NCBI RefSeq assembly: GCF_006517815.1
Contig: NZ_CP041198.1
Location: 2,790,001 to 2,854,000 of the forward strand
Length of the DNA stretch: 64,000 nt
DNA from: Pseudarthrobacter sp. NIBRBAC000502770
GTDB lineage: Bacteria > Actinomycetota > Actinomycetes > Actinomycetales > Micrococcaceae
Reading direction: 5' to 3'
Below the pieces are notes generated by a model. The model was not told the origin of the DNA. It did no database searches and saw only the letters and a program-made list of their open reading frames with translations. Below are positions 26,279 to 34,699 of this stretch, piece after piece (within the stretch, counting starts at the first letter, position 1; each line of letters starts with the position of its first letter). The position numbers and the translations under genes were made by a program.

Positions 26279-26791
26279 TTATTCGTGCTCGCGGATGTAT
26301 TCCTCGGGGCTGACGTCCTGGGGCTCTAGCCCTCCGGCGTGCTCGGACTCGAAGATGGCGAACGCCAGGCCCAGCCGGTGCCGCAGTTCCAGGGAGGCGT
26401 GCTGCCGGAAGTCGGTCAGGCCTTCGCGTTCCTCTTCCGCCATATGGTCGCCGTTGGCTTCGTTGACCTTTGCCAGCGCCGCCCACCAGTCGGCTGTCCC
26501 GGTCGGGTGCCGGTCCACGTCGCTGATGGCGTCCCGGATCTCGTTGTGGTCGTGGATGGCGTCGGTGGTCTCGTCTTCGGCGGAGTCCTTTCCGCCGGCT
26601 CCCTTCCCCAGTTCCAGCAGCTCCGGGTAGAAGAGTTCCTCTTCCGCCTTGGCGTGGACTTCCAGCAGGATGCGCATCCGCTTCCATACCGCGTCCAGGC
26701 TGGACGTTTCGCTGGCATGCATTTCATCAAGCAGGGCGAACAGGCGCCGCTGCTCGTGGTGGTCGTTCAAAATCACTTCAACGATGTCCAT
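26279..26791 (-). CDS. hemerythrin-domain (HHE) protein
   Basis: 170 residues forming a four-helix bundle with the HHE metal ligands: NDHHEQ near residue 10, HAKAEEELFYP near 46, HDHNE near 80 and DHMAEEE near 115. A di-iron site able to bind oxygen, nitric oxide or peroxide is expected. It is cytosolic with no signal peptide. It is probably a stress protein; it is alone in its transcript. Confidence 0.88.
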   Translation of the reverse strand: MDIVEVILNDHHEQRRLFALLDEMHASETSSLDAVWKRMRILLEVHAKAEEELFYPELLELGKGAGGKDSAEDETTDAIHDHNEIRDAISDVDRHPTGTADWWAALAKVNEANGDHMAEEEREGLTDFRQHASLELRHRLGLAFAIFESEHAGGLEPQDVSPEEYIREHE

Positions 26792-26976
26792 GGGGGTCCT
26801 CTCGGCGGGGTGGTGGCTACGGACTACTCCTTACCCTCACCGGCCCGTCTTCCACCGGCACACCCTGCAAGCGAAGGATTCCCAGCGGATTCCCAGTAAA
26901 TAACCACCGGGCAGGGCCAACCGGTGGGTACAGCCTCATTAAGCCCGTGACACGAATCCAAGAGGAGACAAGAGAC

Positions 26977-28041
26977 ATGGAAGCATTGCCCCTGGTGGTC
27001 CTGCTCCTGATTTTCGCCGGTGCCGCGGCGGTGATCTGGGTGGCGGGGATCCAGCTGTCCAAGCAGACGGACGTCCTCGATGACCGGCTGCATCTGGGGT
27101 CGGCGCTGGGCGGGCTGATCCTGCTGGCCGTTGCCACCAACCTGCCGGAGATCGCCATCACGGTCAGCGCGGCCGCGTCCAACAACATCGGCGTGGCCGT
27201 GGGCAACATCCTGGGCGGCATCGCCATCCAAACAGTGGTGCTGGTAATCCTGGACGTGTTCGGAACCAAGGGCACGGAGCCGCTCAGCTACAAGGCAGCA
27301 TCCCTGACCCTGGTCATCGAGGCCGTCACGGTCGTCGCCGTCCTGGGCGTGGTGATCGCCGGCAGCCAAATGCCGGGCTCGCTCGTGGCCTTCCACCTGA
27401 CCCCTGCCGCGGTGCTGATCGCCGTGATCTGGATCCTCGGATTGATCCTGGTCCAACGCTCCCAAAAGGGCCTGCCGTGGCACCAGCAGGGCGACGCCCC
27501 CGGCGGCCAGGACCAGCCCAAAGGCCACTCCAAGAAAAAGTCCACCGACCAGAACCGCCACATCAGCACGGGCAAGTCAGCCCTGATCTTCACCGTCGCA
27601 GCCCTGGCAACCCTGGCCGCCGGCGTCGTCCTGGAGCGCAGCGGGGACGCGATCGCCGGGCACATCGGCCTCTCCGGGGTCCTCTTCGGCGCCACCTTCC
27701 TGGCCCTGGCAACGTCCCTGCCGGAAATCTCCACCGGCCTGGCATCGGTCAAGCAGGGCGACTACAAGCTGGCGTTCAGCGACATCTTCGGCGGCAACGC
27801 CTTCCTCCCCGTCCTGTTCCTGGTGGCGGTCCTCATCACCGGCAAACCGGTGCTGCCGCAGGCCCAGGCCACGGACATCTACCTCACTGCCCTGGCCATC
27901 CTGCTGACCCTCACCTACCTGCTGGGCCTGCTCTTCCGCCCGAAAAAGAAGCGCCTTGGCATGGGGACGGACTCACTGGTGGTCCTGGTCCTGTACCTGG
28001 TGGGCGTGGCCGGCCTGTTCGCCGTCGCCACCATGTCCTGA
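26977..28041 (+). CDS. calcium/cation antiporter (CaCA family)
   Basis: 354 residues from the ATG placed 9 bases after GAGGAG. About ten spans. The two alpha repeats of the Na+/Ca2+ exchanger family are clear: AVATNLPEIAIT...NNIGVAVGN and ALATSLPEISTG...FSDIFGGNAF. A charged, His/Lys/Gln-rich cytosolic loop (HQQGDAPGGQDQPK) separates the halves, as usual. It exports calcium or another cation using a proton or sodium gradient. Confidence 0.9.
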   Translation: MEALPLVVLLLIFAGAAAVIWVAGIQLSKQTDVLDDRLHLGSALGGLILLAVATNLPEIAITVSAAASNNIGVAVGNILGGIAIQTVVLVILDVFGTKGTEPLSYKAASLTLVIEAVTVVAVLGVVIAGSQMPGSLVAFHLTPAAVLIAVIWILGLILVQRSQKGLPWHQQGDAPGGQDQPKGHSKKKSTDQNRHISTGKSALIFTVAALATLAAGVVLERSGDAIAGHIGLSGVLFGATFLALATSLPEISTGLASVKQGDYKLAFSDIFGGNAFLPVLFLVAVLITGKPVLPQAQATDIYLTALAILLTLTYLLGLLFRPKKKRLGMGTDSLVVLVLYLVGVAGLFAVATMS

Positions 28042-28171
28042 CCGCCGGATCCAGCGTCGAATCCAAGGCCGCGCAGCACGGGCCCGGACCGGTCCAGAAG
28101 GGTTGCTGTAACGAACAGTTGGTAGGTACGGCCGAATCCGGCCAGTGCAGGAGCGTTCGGAAGGTGCAGCC

Positions 28172-28779
28172 ATGAGTCCACGAAGCAGTCCGCGAGCACA
28201 CAACAGGGGACGGCTGCGGATTACGGCCCTGACAACGTTCCTGGCCCTGGTCTTGTCCGGCTGCGCCGCGGCCGGCGCCGGAAACCCGCCGCCCGAAGGA
28301 CCTTCAGCCAGTCCGTCCGTTTCGCCGCAGGCAACTGCCGGTGCTGCGGCGGACGGCCCTCGTCCGCCGCAACCATGGTATGCGGCGACGAAACCAGGAC
28401 GAATATCGTCAAGGCCCTATCCCTTCCATCCGAGCCACCCACCACGGACTCCTGGGCGGACAAACTCTACACCTGCACCTATGCGCTCCCGTCCGGGCAC
28501 CTGCTGCTCTCGGTCAAGGAAACGTCCGATCCGGCAGCTGCCCGCGCCTTTTTTGACGGACTGCAGCAACAGGCTGCCGGGGCTGCGCCGATTGAGGGGC
28601 TGGCAAACCTGGGGTTTCCGGCGTTCCAGACGCCTACCTCCGCGGTCTTCACGAAGGACAATTTCGTCCTGACGGTGGACGCGGCAGCCCTCCCCGCTAC
28701 GTTGGGCCCCCACGACGTTTCCCGTGACGCTTTCGCGTACCAGATAGCCACCGCCGTACTGGCCTGCTGGTCCGAATAG
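28172..28779 (+). pseudogene. lipoprotein gene interrupted by one frameshift
   Basis: The ATG after GGAAGG opens a signal peptide with lipobox LVLSGC and a Pro/Ser/Ala linker. The sensible frame then changes near 28355-28361, and the rest (MVCGDETRTN... to the stop at 28779) reads on in the frame one base back, ending with a second Cys near the end. Joined, the product would be about 200 residues. The switch point lies in the 5-base loop of a perfect 10-bp hairpin (28346-28370), which makes a missed base in sequencing possible. The domain is not recognised. Confidence 0.7.
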
Positions 28780-28901
28780 CCAGGGAGGGGCAAAAAGACG
28801 CCCACCTTCCCCATCCGTGACGGGAAGCACAGCGAATCATCAGTGTCACAGTCATGGGCGGACCCATCAGGGGAGCGTCCATTTCCAATGGAGGAAATGT
28901 C

Positions 28902-29654
28902 ATGAAGAAATCCGCTTTCCTGGTTGCCCCGGTTCTTGCCCTGGGCGCCTTCGCACTCTCCACCAGCCCGGCCCTTGCCGCCGACAACGCCACCATGTAC
29001 CAGGCGAACCTCGCCGCGATCAACGGCAGCAATGCCTCCGGAACCGTCATGGTCACCGTCAACGGTGACCAGGCAACCGTCACGGAGAAAGTCTCCGGAC
29101 TCGCTGCCATGTTCAACGGGAACCCGTACCCGCACGTGCAGCACATCCACATCGGTGCCAAGGGGATGTGCCCTGACATGTCCGCCGACACCAACAAAGA
29201 CGGTGTCATCAGCACCACCGAAGGCGCACCTGCCTACGGCGGCATCGGCGCCACCCTCTCCACCAGCGGGGACACCAGCCCCGCAGCCGGAACGGACCTG
29301 AAGGTCGCAGGCATGGGCGCCTCCTATACCTACAACCGGACTTTCACCCTGGATGCCAAGACTGCTGATTCGCTCAAGGCCGGAACCGCCGTCGTCGTGG
29401 TCCACGGCCTGGATCCGGCCACCCTGCCCGAGGCAGCGCAGAAGGCTCCCAGCGACCTGGTGCCCTCCCTGCCCCTGGCCGCCACCTCCCCGGCATTGTG
29501 CGGCTCCCTGAAGGCCATGCCCGCCGGAGCCCCCGGCACCGGCATCACCACCCCGGCTCCGGCCGGACCTGACCTTGGCCTCCTCGCTGCCGGCGGTGGC
29601 CTGGTCCTCGCAGCCGGCGGTGCGTACGCACTCCGCCGCAAGATGGCCGCCTAG
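28902..29654 (+). CDS. CHRD-like secreted protein with C-terminal membrane anchor
   Basis: 250 residues from the ATG after GGAGG. Signal peptide ending SPALAADN, a CHRD-like beta domain with HVQHIHIGAKGMCPD and a later VVVVHGLDP His motif, a Pro/Ala linker (TTPAPAGPD), one C-terminal span and a basic RRK tail. No LPXTG is present, but a sortase F gene follows directly. Two cysteines could pair. CHRD and related domains bind metals or partner proteins outside the cell; the role here is unknown. Confidence 0.78.
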   Translation: MKKSAFLVAPVLALGAFALSTSPALAADNATMYQANLAAINGSNASGTVMVTVNGDQATVTEKVSGLAAMFNGNPYPHVQHIHIGAKGMCPDMSADTNKDGVISTTEGAPAYGGIGATLSTSGDTSPAAGTDLKVAGMGASYTYNRTFTLDAKTADSLKAGTAVVVVHGLDPATLPEAAQKAPSDLVPSLPLAATSPALCGSLKAMPAGAPGTGITTPAPAGPDLGLLAAGGGLVLAAGGAYALRRKMAA

Positions 29655-29687
29655 GCCCAGAGGACAGCGGGAACAAGCAGGGACCTA

Positions 29688-30427
29688 ATGGGACCCCGGA
29701 ACAGCAGCCGCCGCGGACGCGTCATCGCGTCCGCGGCAGCCGCCCTGCTCCTGGCCGGCGGCATCACCACCATCGGCCTCGGCCTCCACGCCGAACCCTC
29801 AGGCACGGGGGACCCGCAGCAGTGTCCGGCCCACCAGCCGCAGCGCTGCCCGCGGACACCGGCGCTCCAGGGCCGGCGTCCCCAACAGGGCCGCCCCCCG
29901 CTGCGCCGGTACAGCCAGTCCCGTCGGCCGCGGCCACTCCTGCTGCTCCGGATGCCCCGCTGCCCGCCTCCGTCCCGGTGCGTGTGGAGGTGCCCTCCAT
30001 CGGAGTGGACGCGGCTGTGGCTCCGGTGGGAAAGCAAGCGAACGGGGAAGTCCAGACGCCCTCGGGGGAACCGGGGTCTCCTGCCGGCTGGTACCAGGAT
30101 TTGCCCACTCCGGGCCAGACGGGCTCGGCGGTGATCCTGGGCCACGTCAACAGCACCACCAGCGACATTGGACTGTTCTACCGGCTTCACGAACTCACCG
30201 CGGGCCAGACCATCACCATTACCCGCGCGGACCACACCGCCGCGGTCTTCACCGTGGACCGGGTGGATATCTACCACAAATCAACGTTCCCAACAGTGAA
30301 GGTTTACCAGAACGCAGACCGCCCCGAGGTACGCCTTATCACGTGCGGGGGCTACGACCCGGCCACGAGGGAATACCTCGACAACACCGTTGTCTACGCG
30401 CATCTGGTCTCCAGCCACCCCGCGTAA
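29688..30427 (+). pseudogene. class F sortase gene with one frameshift
   Basis: The ATG at 29688 opens a signal/anchor segment (VIASAAAALLLAGG) that is soon lost; near 29813-29816 the good frame moves by one base, as if one C were missing from GGGGACCCGCAG. The downstream frame is a complete sortase: Pro/Ala linker, VPSIGVDA, catalytic His in LGHVNS, Cys in LITCGGYDP and Arg in ATREYLDN. Class F sortases attach or tailor surface proteins in actinobacteria; the preceding CHRD protein is the likely partner. It could be intact in the living cell if the indel is an artefact. Confidence 0.75.
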
Positions 30428-30485
30428 TTCGCAGCCGCTCCCGGCCCAGGCCGAAACCGGCCACTCATCCCCGAGAGGGAACATC

Positions 30486-30944
30486 ATGAAGTCGATACTC
30501 ACTAAGCGCGCGGCCCTGGCCCTGATCGGCGCCGCCACTATCTTCGGGGCCAGCGCGTGTGGAACCAGTGGAGGAGGGCCCGCCGCCGCACCGGAGACGC
30601 CGGCCTCCACGCCCGCATCCATGGCTGGCATGGGAGGTTCGCCCATGGCATCCCCCAGCGGAACAACGATGGCGGAGCACGGGTCCACCGGAGCGAACCC
30701 AAGCCTGACCATCCATATCAAGTCCTTCGCCTACACCGGGCCGGACAGCGTCCCCGGCGGCGGGAGTGTGACGGTCATGAATATGGACAACGAAGCCCAC
30801 ACCGTGACCGCTGACGACGGCTCCTTCAACGTCGTGGCCAAACCCGGGACCAGCACCACCTTCACCGCCCCCGCCACGGCGGGAAGCTACCCCTACCACT
30901 GCACGTACCACTCCAACATGCACGGAACGCTGACAGTCAAGTAG
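30486..30944 (+). CDS. cupredoxin-domain lipoprotein
   Basis: 152 residues from the ATG after GAGAGGGAAC. Lipobox ASAC, a Met/Ser/Gly linker (MAGMGGSPM) and a plastocyanin-like domain with type-1 copper ligands: His in NEAHTVTADD, Cys and His in YPYHCTYHSNMHGT, and a Met. It would carry electrons or copper on the outer membrane face. It follows the CHRD/sortase pair and may be in the same transcript. Confidence 0.88.
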   Translation: MKSILTKRAALALIGAATIFGASACGTSGGGPAAAPETPASTPASMAGMGGSPMASPSGTTMAEHGSTGANPSLTIHIKSFAYTGPDSVPGGGSVTVMNMDNEAHTVTADDGSFNVVAKPGTSTTFTAPATAGSYPYHCTYHSNMHGTLTVK

Positions 30945-30948
30945 CGGG

Positions 30949-31446
30949 TCAGCCTACGGGCACCCGGTTCTGGGCCCGCCGCATCCGGTACTCACGCCAG
31001 GTGATCCAGACAATGAAGATGTCGAACGCGGTCAGGAGCACCATGCCCCAGGTGAACTCCACCGAGATCCGGTACACCTGGTACGCGATGAACACCAGCA
31101 GGAAGGCGATCATCCAGGGGTAGGCCCACAGCTTCTCCCGCAGGACCGCCCACACCAGGACGATCTTCACCACCCCGTGCAGGAGGAGGTAGACGGCGCC
31201 AAACAACGACGCCGGGCCCGAAAGGTTGGCGGTCAGGTGCACCAGGGCATTGGCCACGAAGTCCCGCGGATCCTGGGCGAGTTCGTGCTGGGTGAGGAAC
31301 CGGACCAGGCCGTTGATCTGTGCGGGCGTGACCAGCAGCAGGAGGACGCCGCCGATCAGTTCCAGGACCCCGTCCAGGCCCTTGAGGATGAGGGAGATGC
31401 GGAAGGTCCTGTCCAGCAGGGCCGTTCCCTGGCGCGTGTTTTCCAT
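30949..31446 (-). CDS. DUF2127 membrane protein
   Basis: 165 residues from the ATG at 31446 (GAAGGGAA upstream). Four hydrophobic spans, with LKGLDGVLELIGGVLLLL near the start and LHGVVKIVLVWAVLREK in the middle, the pattern of DUF2127. Ends with a basic tail. Function unknown. It converges on the cupredoxin gene, only 4 bases apart. Confidence 0.8.
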   Translation of the reverse strand: MENTRQGTALLDRTFRISLILKGLDGVLELIGGVLLLLVTPAQINGLVRFLTQHELAQDPRDFVANALVHLTANLSGPASLFGAVYLLLHGVVKIVLVWAVLREKLWAYPWMIAFLLVFIAYQVYRISVEFTWGMVLLTAFDIFIVWITWREYRMRRAQNRVPVG

Positions 31447-31629
31447 TGGACATTCCCTTCGCAGAACCCGTGCAGTGTATCCCCCGGACAACGCGCGGCA
31501 CCCGACAAGCAGACCACGCGCCGGGCCGCCACGGCATCCAGCATTTCCCCAGCATCGGCTCCTATAGTGATCCCGTGCCGGTCCACGCCGTCCAGCGGGG
31601 AGGCACGCGCAAAATTGGAAGGACACACC

Positions 31630-32355
31630 GTGGTGAAACCCTCTATCCCGTCTATGAAAACCCGCATCGGCGTCGGAGCCGCAGCCCTCCTGGCCGCCGG
31701 TGCCATGGCCGTTGCAGGCGTGGGTGCCGCGTCCGCCTCCCCCAGTCCAACAGCTACCGCCTCCGCCGCCGCCACCGGCCAGGCCAAAGCGGCGAAAGGC
31801 GCCGGCGGCCTGCAGGCGTTCCTGGGCATCAACGCGGACAGCCCCCAGGCTGTTGGGGACCGTGCCGCGAAGGCAGCCGAAGCCCTGGTCAACCACCCGC
31901 AGCTCTTCGCCAAGCTGCCCGCCGCCCTCCAGGCCGACGTCACCACGCTCAAGGACGCCCCGGCGGCGGACCGGGTGAAGGACGCCTACAAGATCAAGAC
32001 CACCGCCCTTTCCGGCGGCTACGGTCCCGAGGTCCAGAAGCGCGCCGAAGCGCTGGAGAAGACCGTCACCGGCGTGGCCGGCCTGCGGCAGGAACTGCGG
32101 ACCGCGTTCAGCTCGGGCAATCCGGGCGCCGGGCTCCAGCAGGTGGCCGACCAGCTCATCGCCCACCCCAAGCTGTTCGCCAAGCTCCCCGCGAACCTCC
32201 AGGCTGACCTGACCACGCTCAAGAACGCTGCCCCCGCGGACCTGGACGCCCAGGCGAACAAGATCAAGGACACGGCGCTGAACGGCGGCTACGGCGCCAG
32301 GGTGCAGAAGATGGCTGAGGCCCTGGCAAAGAAGGCGGCAACGCCCAGCACCTGA
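31630..32355 (+). CDS. secreted protein with a tandem-duplicated helical domain
   Basis: 241 residues from the GTG at 31630, 7 bases after GGAAGG. The signal peptide ends ASASPSP. Two copies of a 65-residue helical unit follow, each with HP-x-LFAKLPA-x-LQAD-x-TTLK and GGYG-x-x-VQK-x-AEAL. The two copies are about two thirds identical by eye. No cysteines or anchor. It is a secreted protein of unknown role; the duplication looks recent. Confidence 0.7.
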   Translation: MVKPSIPSMKTRIGVGAAALLAAGAMAVAGVGAASASPSPTATASAAATGQAKAAKGAGGLQAFLGINADSPQAVGDRAAKAAEALVNHPQLFAKLPAALQADVTTLKDAPAADRVKDAYKIKTTALSGGYGPEVQKRAEALEKTVTGVAGLRQELRTAFSSGNPGAGLQQVADQLIAHPKLFAKLPANLQADLTTLKNAAPADLDAQANKIKDTALNGGYGARVQKMAEALAKKAATPST

Positions 32356-32484
32356 CGCGCCGGCCAGCCGTCGGGACGCGTGCGACGGCGGCGTGGACGG
32401 TTCCAGGGTCCGGCGGGCGTGGGCAGTGGGCCGGGTTCGTTGTGGTACCGCCGCGGGGCAGGGATATGAGCGCATGATGTTCCC

Positions 32485-33117
32485 ATGAAAAGGATCATCT
32501 GGTGCCTGGCGGCGGCCATCATCATCACGCTTGCCTTTGGGAGCGTGTACGTCGCGCTCCAGCAGATTGGCCGCCACATGGCCAACACGGCGCCGGCTGC
32601 CGCCGCCGCGGCGCGGCTTCAACAGCCGGGGCCTGATACGGCGGCGGGGCCGCGGCTGGAGCTGTCCCCTGACAGTGGCGTGTTCCTGATCGGTTACGGG
32701 GACACCAACAGCCCGCTCTCCTCTACCGTGGTCCTGCACGGGGCCATGCCCGTGGTACCGGAGGGGGTGCTCGACACGGCGCGGGCCTTGGGCAGCGACA
32801 CGGTGACGTGGCAGCCGGAGCCTGGTTTGCGGATGGCGATCGTGGCGAAACAGGCGGCAGGGAACGTTGTGGTGGCCGGCCAGTCGCTGGCACCCTTCGA
32901 GGCCAGCGACCGCATGACCCAGATGTTCCTTGCAGCGGGGTGGCTGGGCAGCCTGCTGGTCCTGGCGGGGGCCTTCGGTGCGGCAGGGTTGGTGGGACGC
33001 AGACAAGGCAAAGAACCGGGAAAGTCGGGGCTGGATACCGCGTCCAAGGGCTTTTCGGAGCCAGCCGTCAGGACGTTTGCGACGCCGCGGCGGACGGATC
33101 CAGGTCGGCGAGCGTGA
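32485..33117 (+). CDS. two-span membrane protein with an extracellular domain
   Basis: 210 residues: an N-terminal span, an extracellular part of about 110 residues (VFLIGYGDTN, AMPVVPEGVLDTAR) and a second span followed by a basic cytosolic tail. The layout resembles the sensor half of a histidine kinase without kinase domains. Its end overlaps the convergent amidotransferase gene by 50 bases. Function unknown. Confidence 0.65.
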   Translation: MKRIIWCLAAAIIITLAFGSVYVALQQIGRHMANTAPAAAAAARLQQPGPDTAAGPRLELSPDSGVFLIGYGDTNSPLSSTVVLHGAMPVVPEGVLDTARALGSDTVTWQPEPGLRMAIVAKQAAGNVVVAGQSLAPFEASDRMTQMFLAAGWLGSLLVLAGAFGAAGLVGRRQGKEPGKSGLDTASKGFSEPAVRTFATPRRTDPGRRA

Positions 33118-33937
33118 GCGGGTGGGCAGGTTGGTCCGGGAACGGGAGGGTGCAGCTAACCGCCAGGTCCGGCGCAACGTGCACCAGCTCCCCCGCCGCC
33201 AGGGGGCGCCAGCCGGGGTTGTGGTTCATGGGTTCGGTGGCGAAGAGGACGGACCGGGCACCGGACAGTTCGGTGCTTCGGGTGTGGATCCGGTGGCTCC
33301 GCGCATCCAGCGGCGCCACCGGAGTCGGCTCTACTGAAGGGTCCCGTTCCAGCATGAACAGCGGGTGGGTGGCCGGGTAGCGGAGTGCCCAGAGGTCGGT
33401 GGCAGTGGTCACGATCAGGTTCAGGGCCAGGACGGGAAGCTCCGCGGCGATCCATTCCACCGCCCGCACAATGCCTTCGGCCACGTTCCCGCCGGCCCGG
33501 CGGCTCTCGGCGGTGATGAGGGCAAAGAGGCGTTCGCTGTCGGTCTGGCCCTGCACCAACCCGGAAACCCCAAAACCGGTAAGCCGCGCGTCGAGCCGGT
33601 CCAGCCCGTGGAACGCCCCGTTGTGCGCGAACAGCCGGCCATCCTGTTCGAACGGGTGCGTGTTCACCAGGGTGTGGGCGCCGGTGCTGGCGTACCGGAC
33701 GTGTGCCAGGAAGGTGGTGCTCACCAGCTGCCGGGCTTCCCGGGCGAAGGCGTGGTCCTCCCATGCGGCAAGCGGCCGTTTGCTGACCCGCGCGCCGCCG
33801 TCGGCCGCAAACGTGCCGATCCCCGCGCCGTCGGGCTCCCGCCTGCTCTGCTCAGCCAGGCTGTCCGGGGCGTCCAGGAGCCAGAAGGTGGCGCGGACGG
33901 GCCGGGACCCTGCGTGCAGCCCGAACAACCGGCACAT
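33068..33937 (-). CDS. class II glutamine amidotransferase (YafJ/EgtC-like)
   Basis: 289 residues with the nucleophile Cys at position 2 (MCRLFG), the Ntn-hydrolase start after Met removal. HVRYAST, NTHPF and HNGAFHG are the glutamine-site motifs, and NHNPGWRPL lies near the end. EgtC of ergothioneine synthesis is in this family, but no other egt genes are nearby. It begins 11 bases after the 47-aa microprotein stop with an AAGGAG overlapping that stop, so it is co-transcribed. Confidence 0.85.
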   Translation of the reverse strand: MCRLFGLHAGSRPVRATFWLLDAPDSLAEQSRREPDGAGIGTFAADGGARVSKRPLAAWEDHAFAREARQLVSTTFLAHVRYASTGAHTLVNTHPFEQDGRLFAHNGAFHGLDRLDARLTGFGVSGLVQGQTDSERLFALITAESRRAGGNVAEGIVRAVEWIAAELPVLALNLIVTTATDLWALRYPATHPLFMLERDPSVEPTPVAPLDARSHRIHTRSTELSGARSVLFATEPMNHNPGWRPLAAGELVHVAPDLAVSCTLPFPDQPAHPLTLADLDPSAAASQTS

Positions 33938-33947
33938 GGCCGCTCCT

Positions 33948-34091
33948 TCAGCGCCCCAGGGCCGCCAGCACTACGGCAACAGTTCCCACAGCCAAGAACG
34001 CCAGGCCGACGTAGGACGTCGCCCTTTGCCGGCGGCGGCGCAACTCCCTGCGTGAGTAACGCGCATCGTAACTTCCCCCATATTTACCCAT
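33948..34091 (-). CDS. 47-aa membrane microprotein, paralogue of the one at 47.2 kb
   Basis: 47 residues: MGKYGGSYDARYSRREL, a run of arginines, then one span (LAFLAVGTVAVVLAALG). It matches the microprotein at 47244-47387 in length and in GGSYD-x-R-x-S-x-R, SYV-x-LA and the span. No ribosome site is seen; TAATCT lies 6 bases before the ATG, so the message is probably leaderless. A direct repeat CTCAAC-N5-CTCAAG lies upstream. It is co-directional with and just before the amidotransferase gene. Confidence 0.7.
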   Translation of the reverse strand: MGKYGGSYDARYSRRELRRRRQRATSYVGLAFLAVGTVAVVLAALGR

Positions 34092-34097
34092 GGCCAC

Positions 34098-34130
34098 AGA
34101 TTAGGAATGCAAGCTCAACGTTTCCTCAAG
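34098..34130 (-). promoter_or_regulatory. leaderless promoter with 11-bp direct repeat
   Basis: The minus strand has -10 TAATCT (34098-34103) six bases before the ATG. Ten bases upstream are CTCAAC (34114-34119) and CTCAAG (34125-34130), written on the plus strand, repeating every 11 bp over the -35 position. Response regulators of the OmpR/PhoB class bind such repeats. The same geometry is seen at 47394-47426. Confidence 0.55.
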
Positions 34131-34154
34131 ATGGAAACATGTGACTGCCAATTT

Positions 34155-34595
34155 CTATCCGATGAACAACTCCAGCTGGTCCGTGGTCCGCTGGCCGGCG
34201 TAGGTAATCCTGCGAAGGTACTTCGCAGCGAGCCCCGGCAACGCACCGGCCGGATCGGATCCGTTGTCCGCGCAGCGGAGGTCCTCCTCCAGTTCGAGGG
34301 CAACGCCGGCCAGGTGCATGGCCCCCACCATCTGCGCCGACGTCCGGAGACTCAAAACGGCTGCCATCGCGCCCTTGCCGTCACCGCTGGTCAGGGTGCT
34401 GCGGATCTTCTCGATCCTGGGCGGCATCTGATCGATGAAGTCCCGGACGAATACCTTCCAGATGCCGTCGTCATAATCCGTTTCGGCCCGCAACAGTGCC
34501 AGGACAGAGTCATCCAGCACGGGCAGGTTCGGGCTTTCCTCCTGGTTCACGGCTCCCGCAGCGCCCCTGGCGCCTAAGGTTTCCCTTCCATACAC
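34155..34595 (-). CDS. HPt-like protein lacking the phosphorylatable histidine
   Basis: About 146 residues from the GTG at 34595 (GGGGGAG upstream). The core resembles a histidine phosphotransfer domain: DDSVLALL, FIDQMPPRIEKIRS, then LSLRTSAQMVGAMHLAGVA, LELEEDL. In real HPt proteins that helix reads H-x-LK-G; here Leu stands in place of His (about residue 81). It may bind a partner without relaying phosphate. The microprotein promoter lies 25 bases past its stop. No kinase gene is near. Confidence 0.6.
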   Translation of the reverse strand: MYGRETLGARGAAGAVNQEESPNLPVLDDSVLALLRAETDYDDGIWKVFVRDFIDQMPPRIEKIRSTLTSGDGKGAMAAVLSLRTSAQMVGAMHLAGVALELEEDLRCADNGSDPAGALPGLAAKYLRRITYAGQRTTDQLELFIG

Positions 34596-34699
34596 ATGCT
34601 CCCCCTTGCAAGTACGTTTCCGAACCAACGCCGACGCTACGCGCTGGGCGTAGGAGGGCACACGAGTAGGGGGTACTCAAGTTTCCGGGTGCAGGACGC

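Noticed and set aside
28346..28370. Programmed frameshifting in the lipoprotein gene
   Set aside because: A hairpin is present but no slippery heptamer precedes it at the right distance, so mutation or sequence error is more likely.
31447..33177. Upstream part of a 742-codon minus-strand frame
   Set aside because: Only the last 165 codons (the DUF2127 protein) are real; the rest is antisense to two plus-strand genes and has no recognisable sequence.
34676..34692. CTCAAGTTTCCGGGTG upstream of the HPt-like gene
   Set aside because: Shares the first half and spacer of the motif, but the second half does not match. Kept out of the regulon list.
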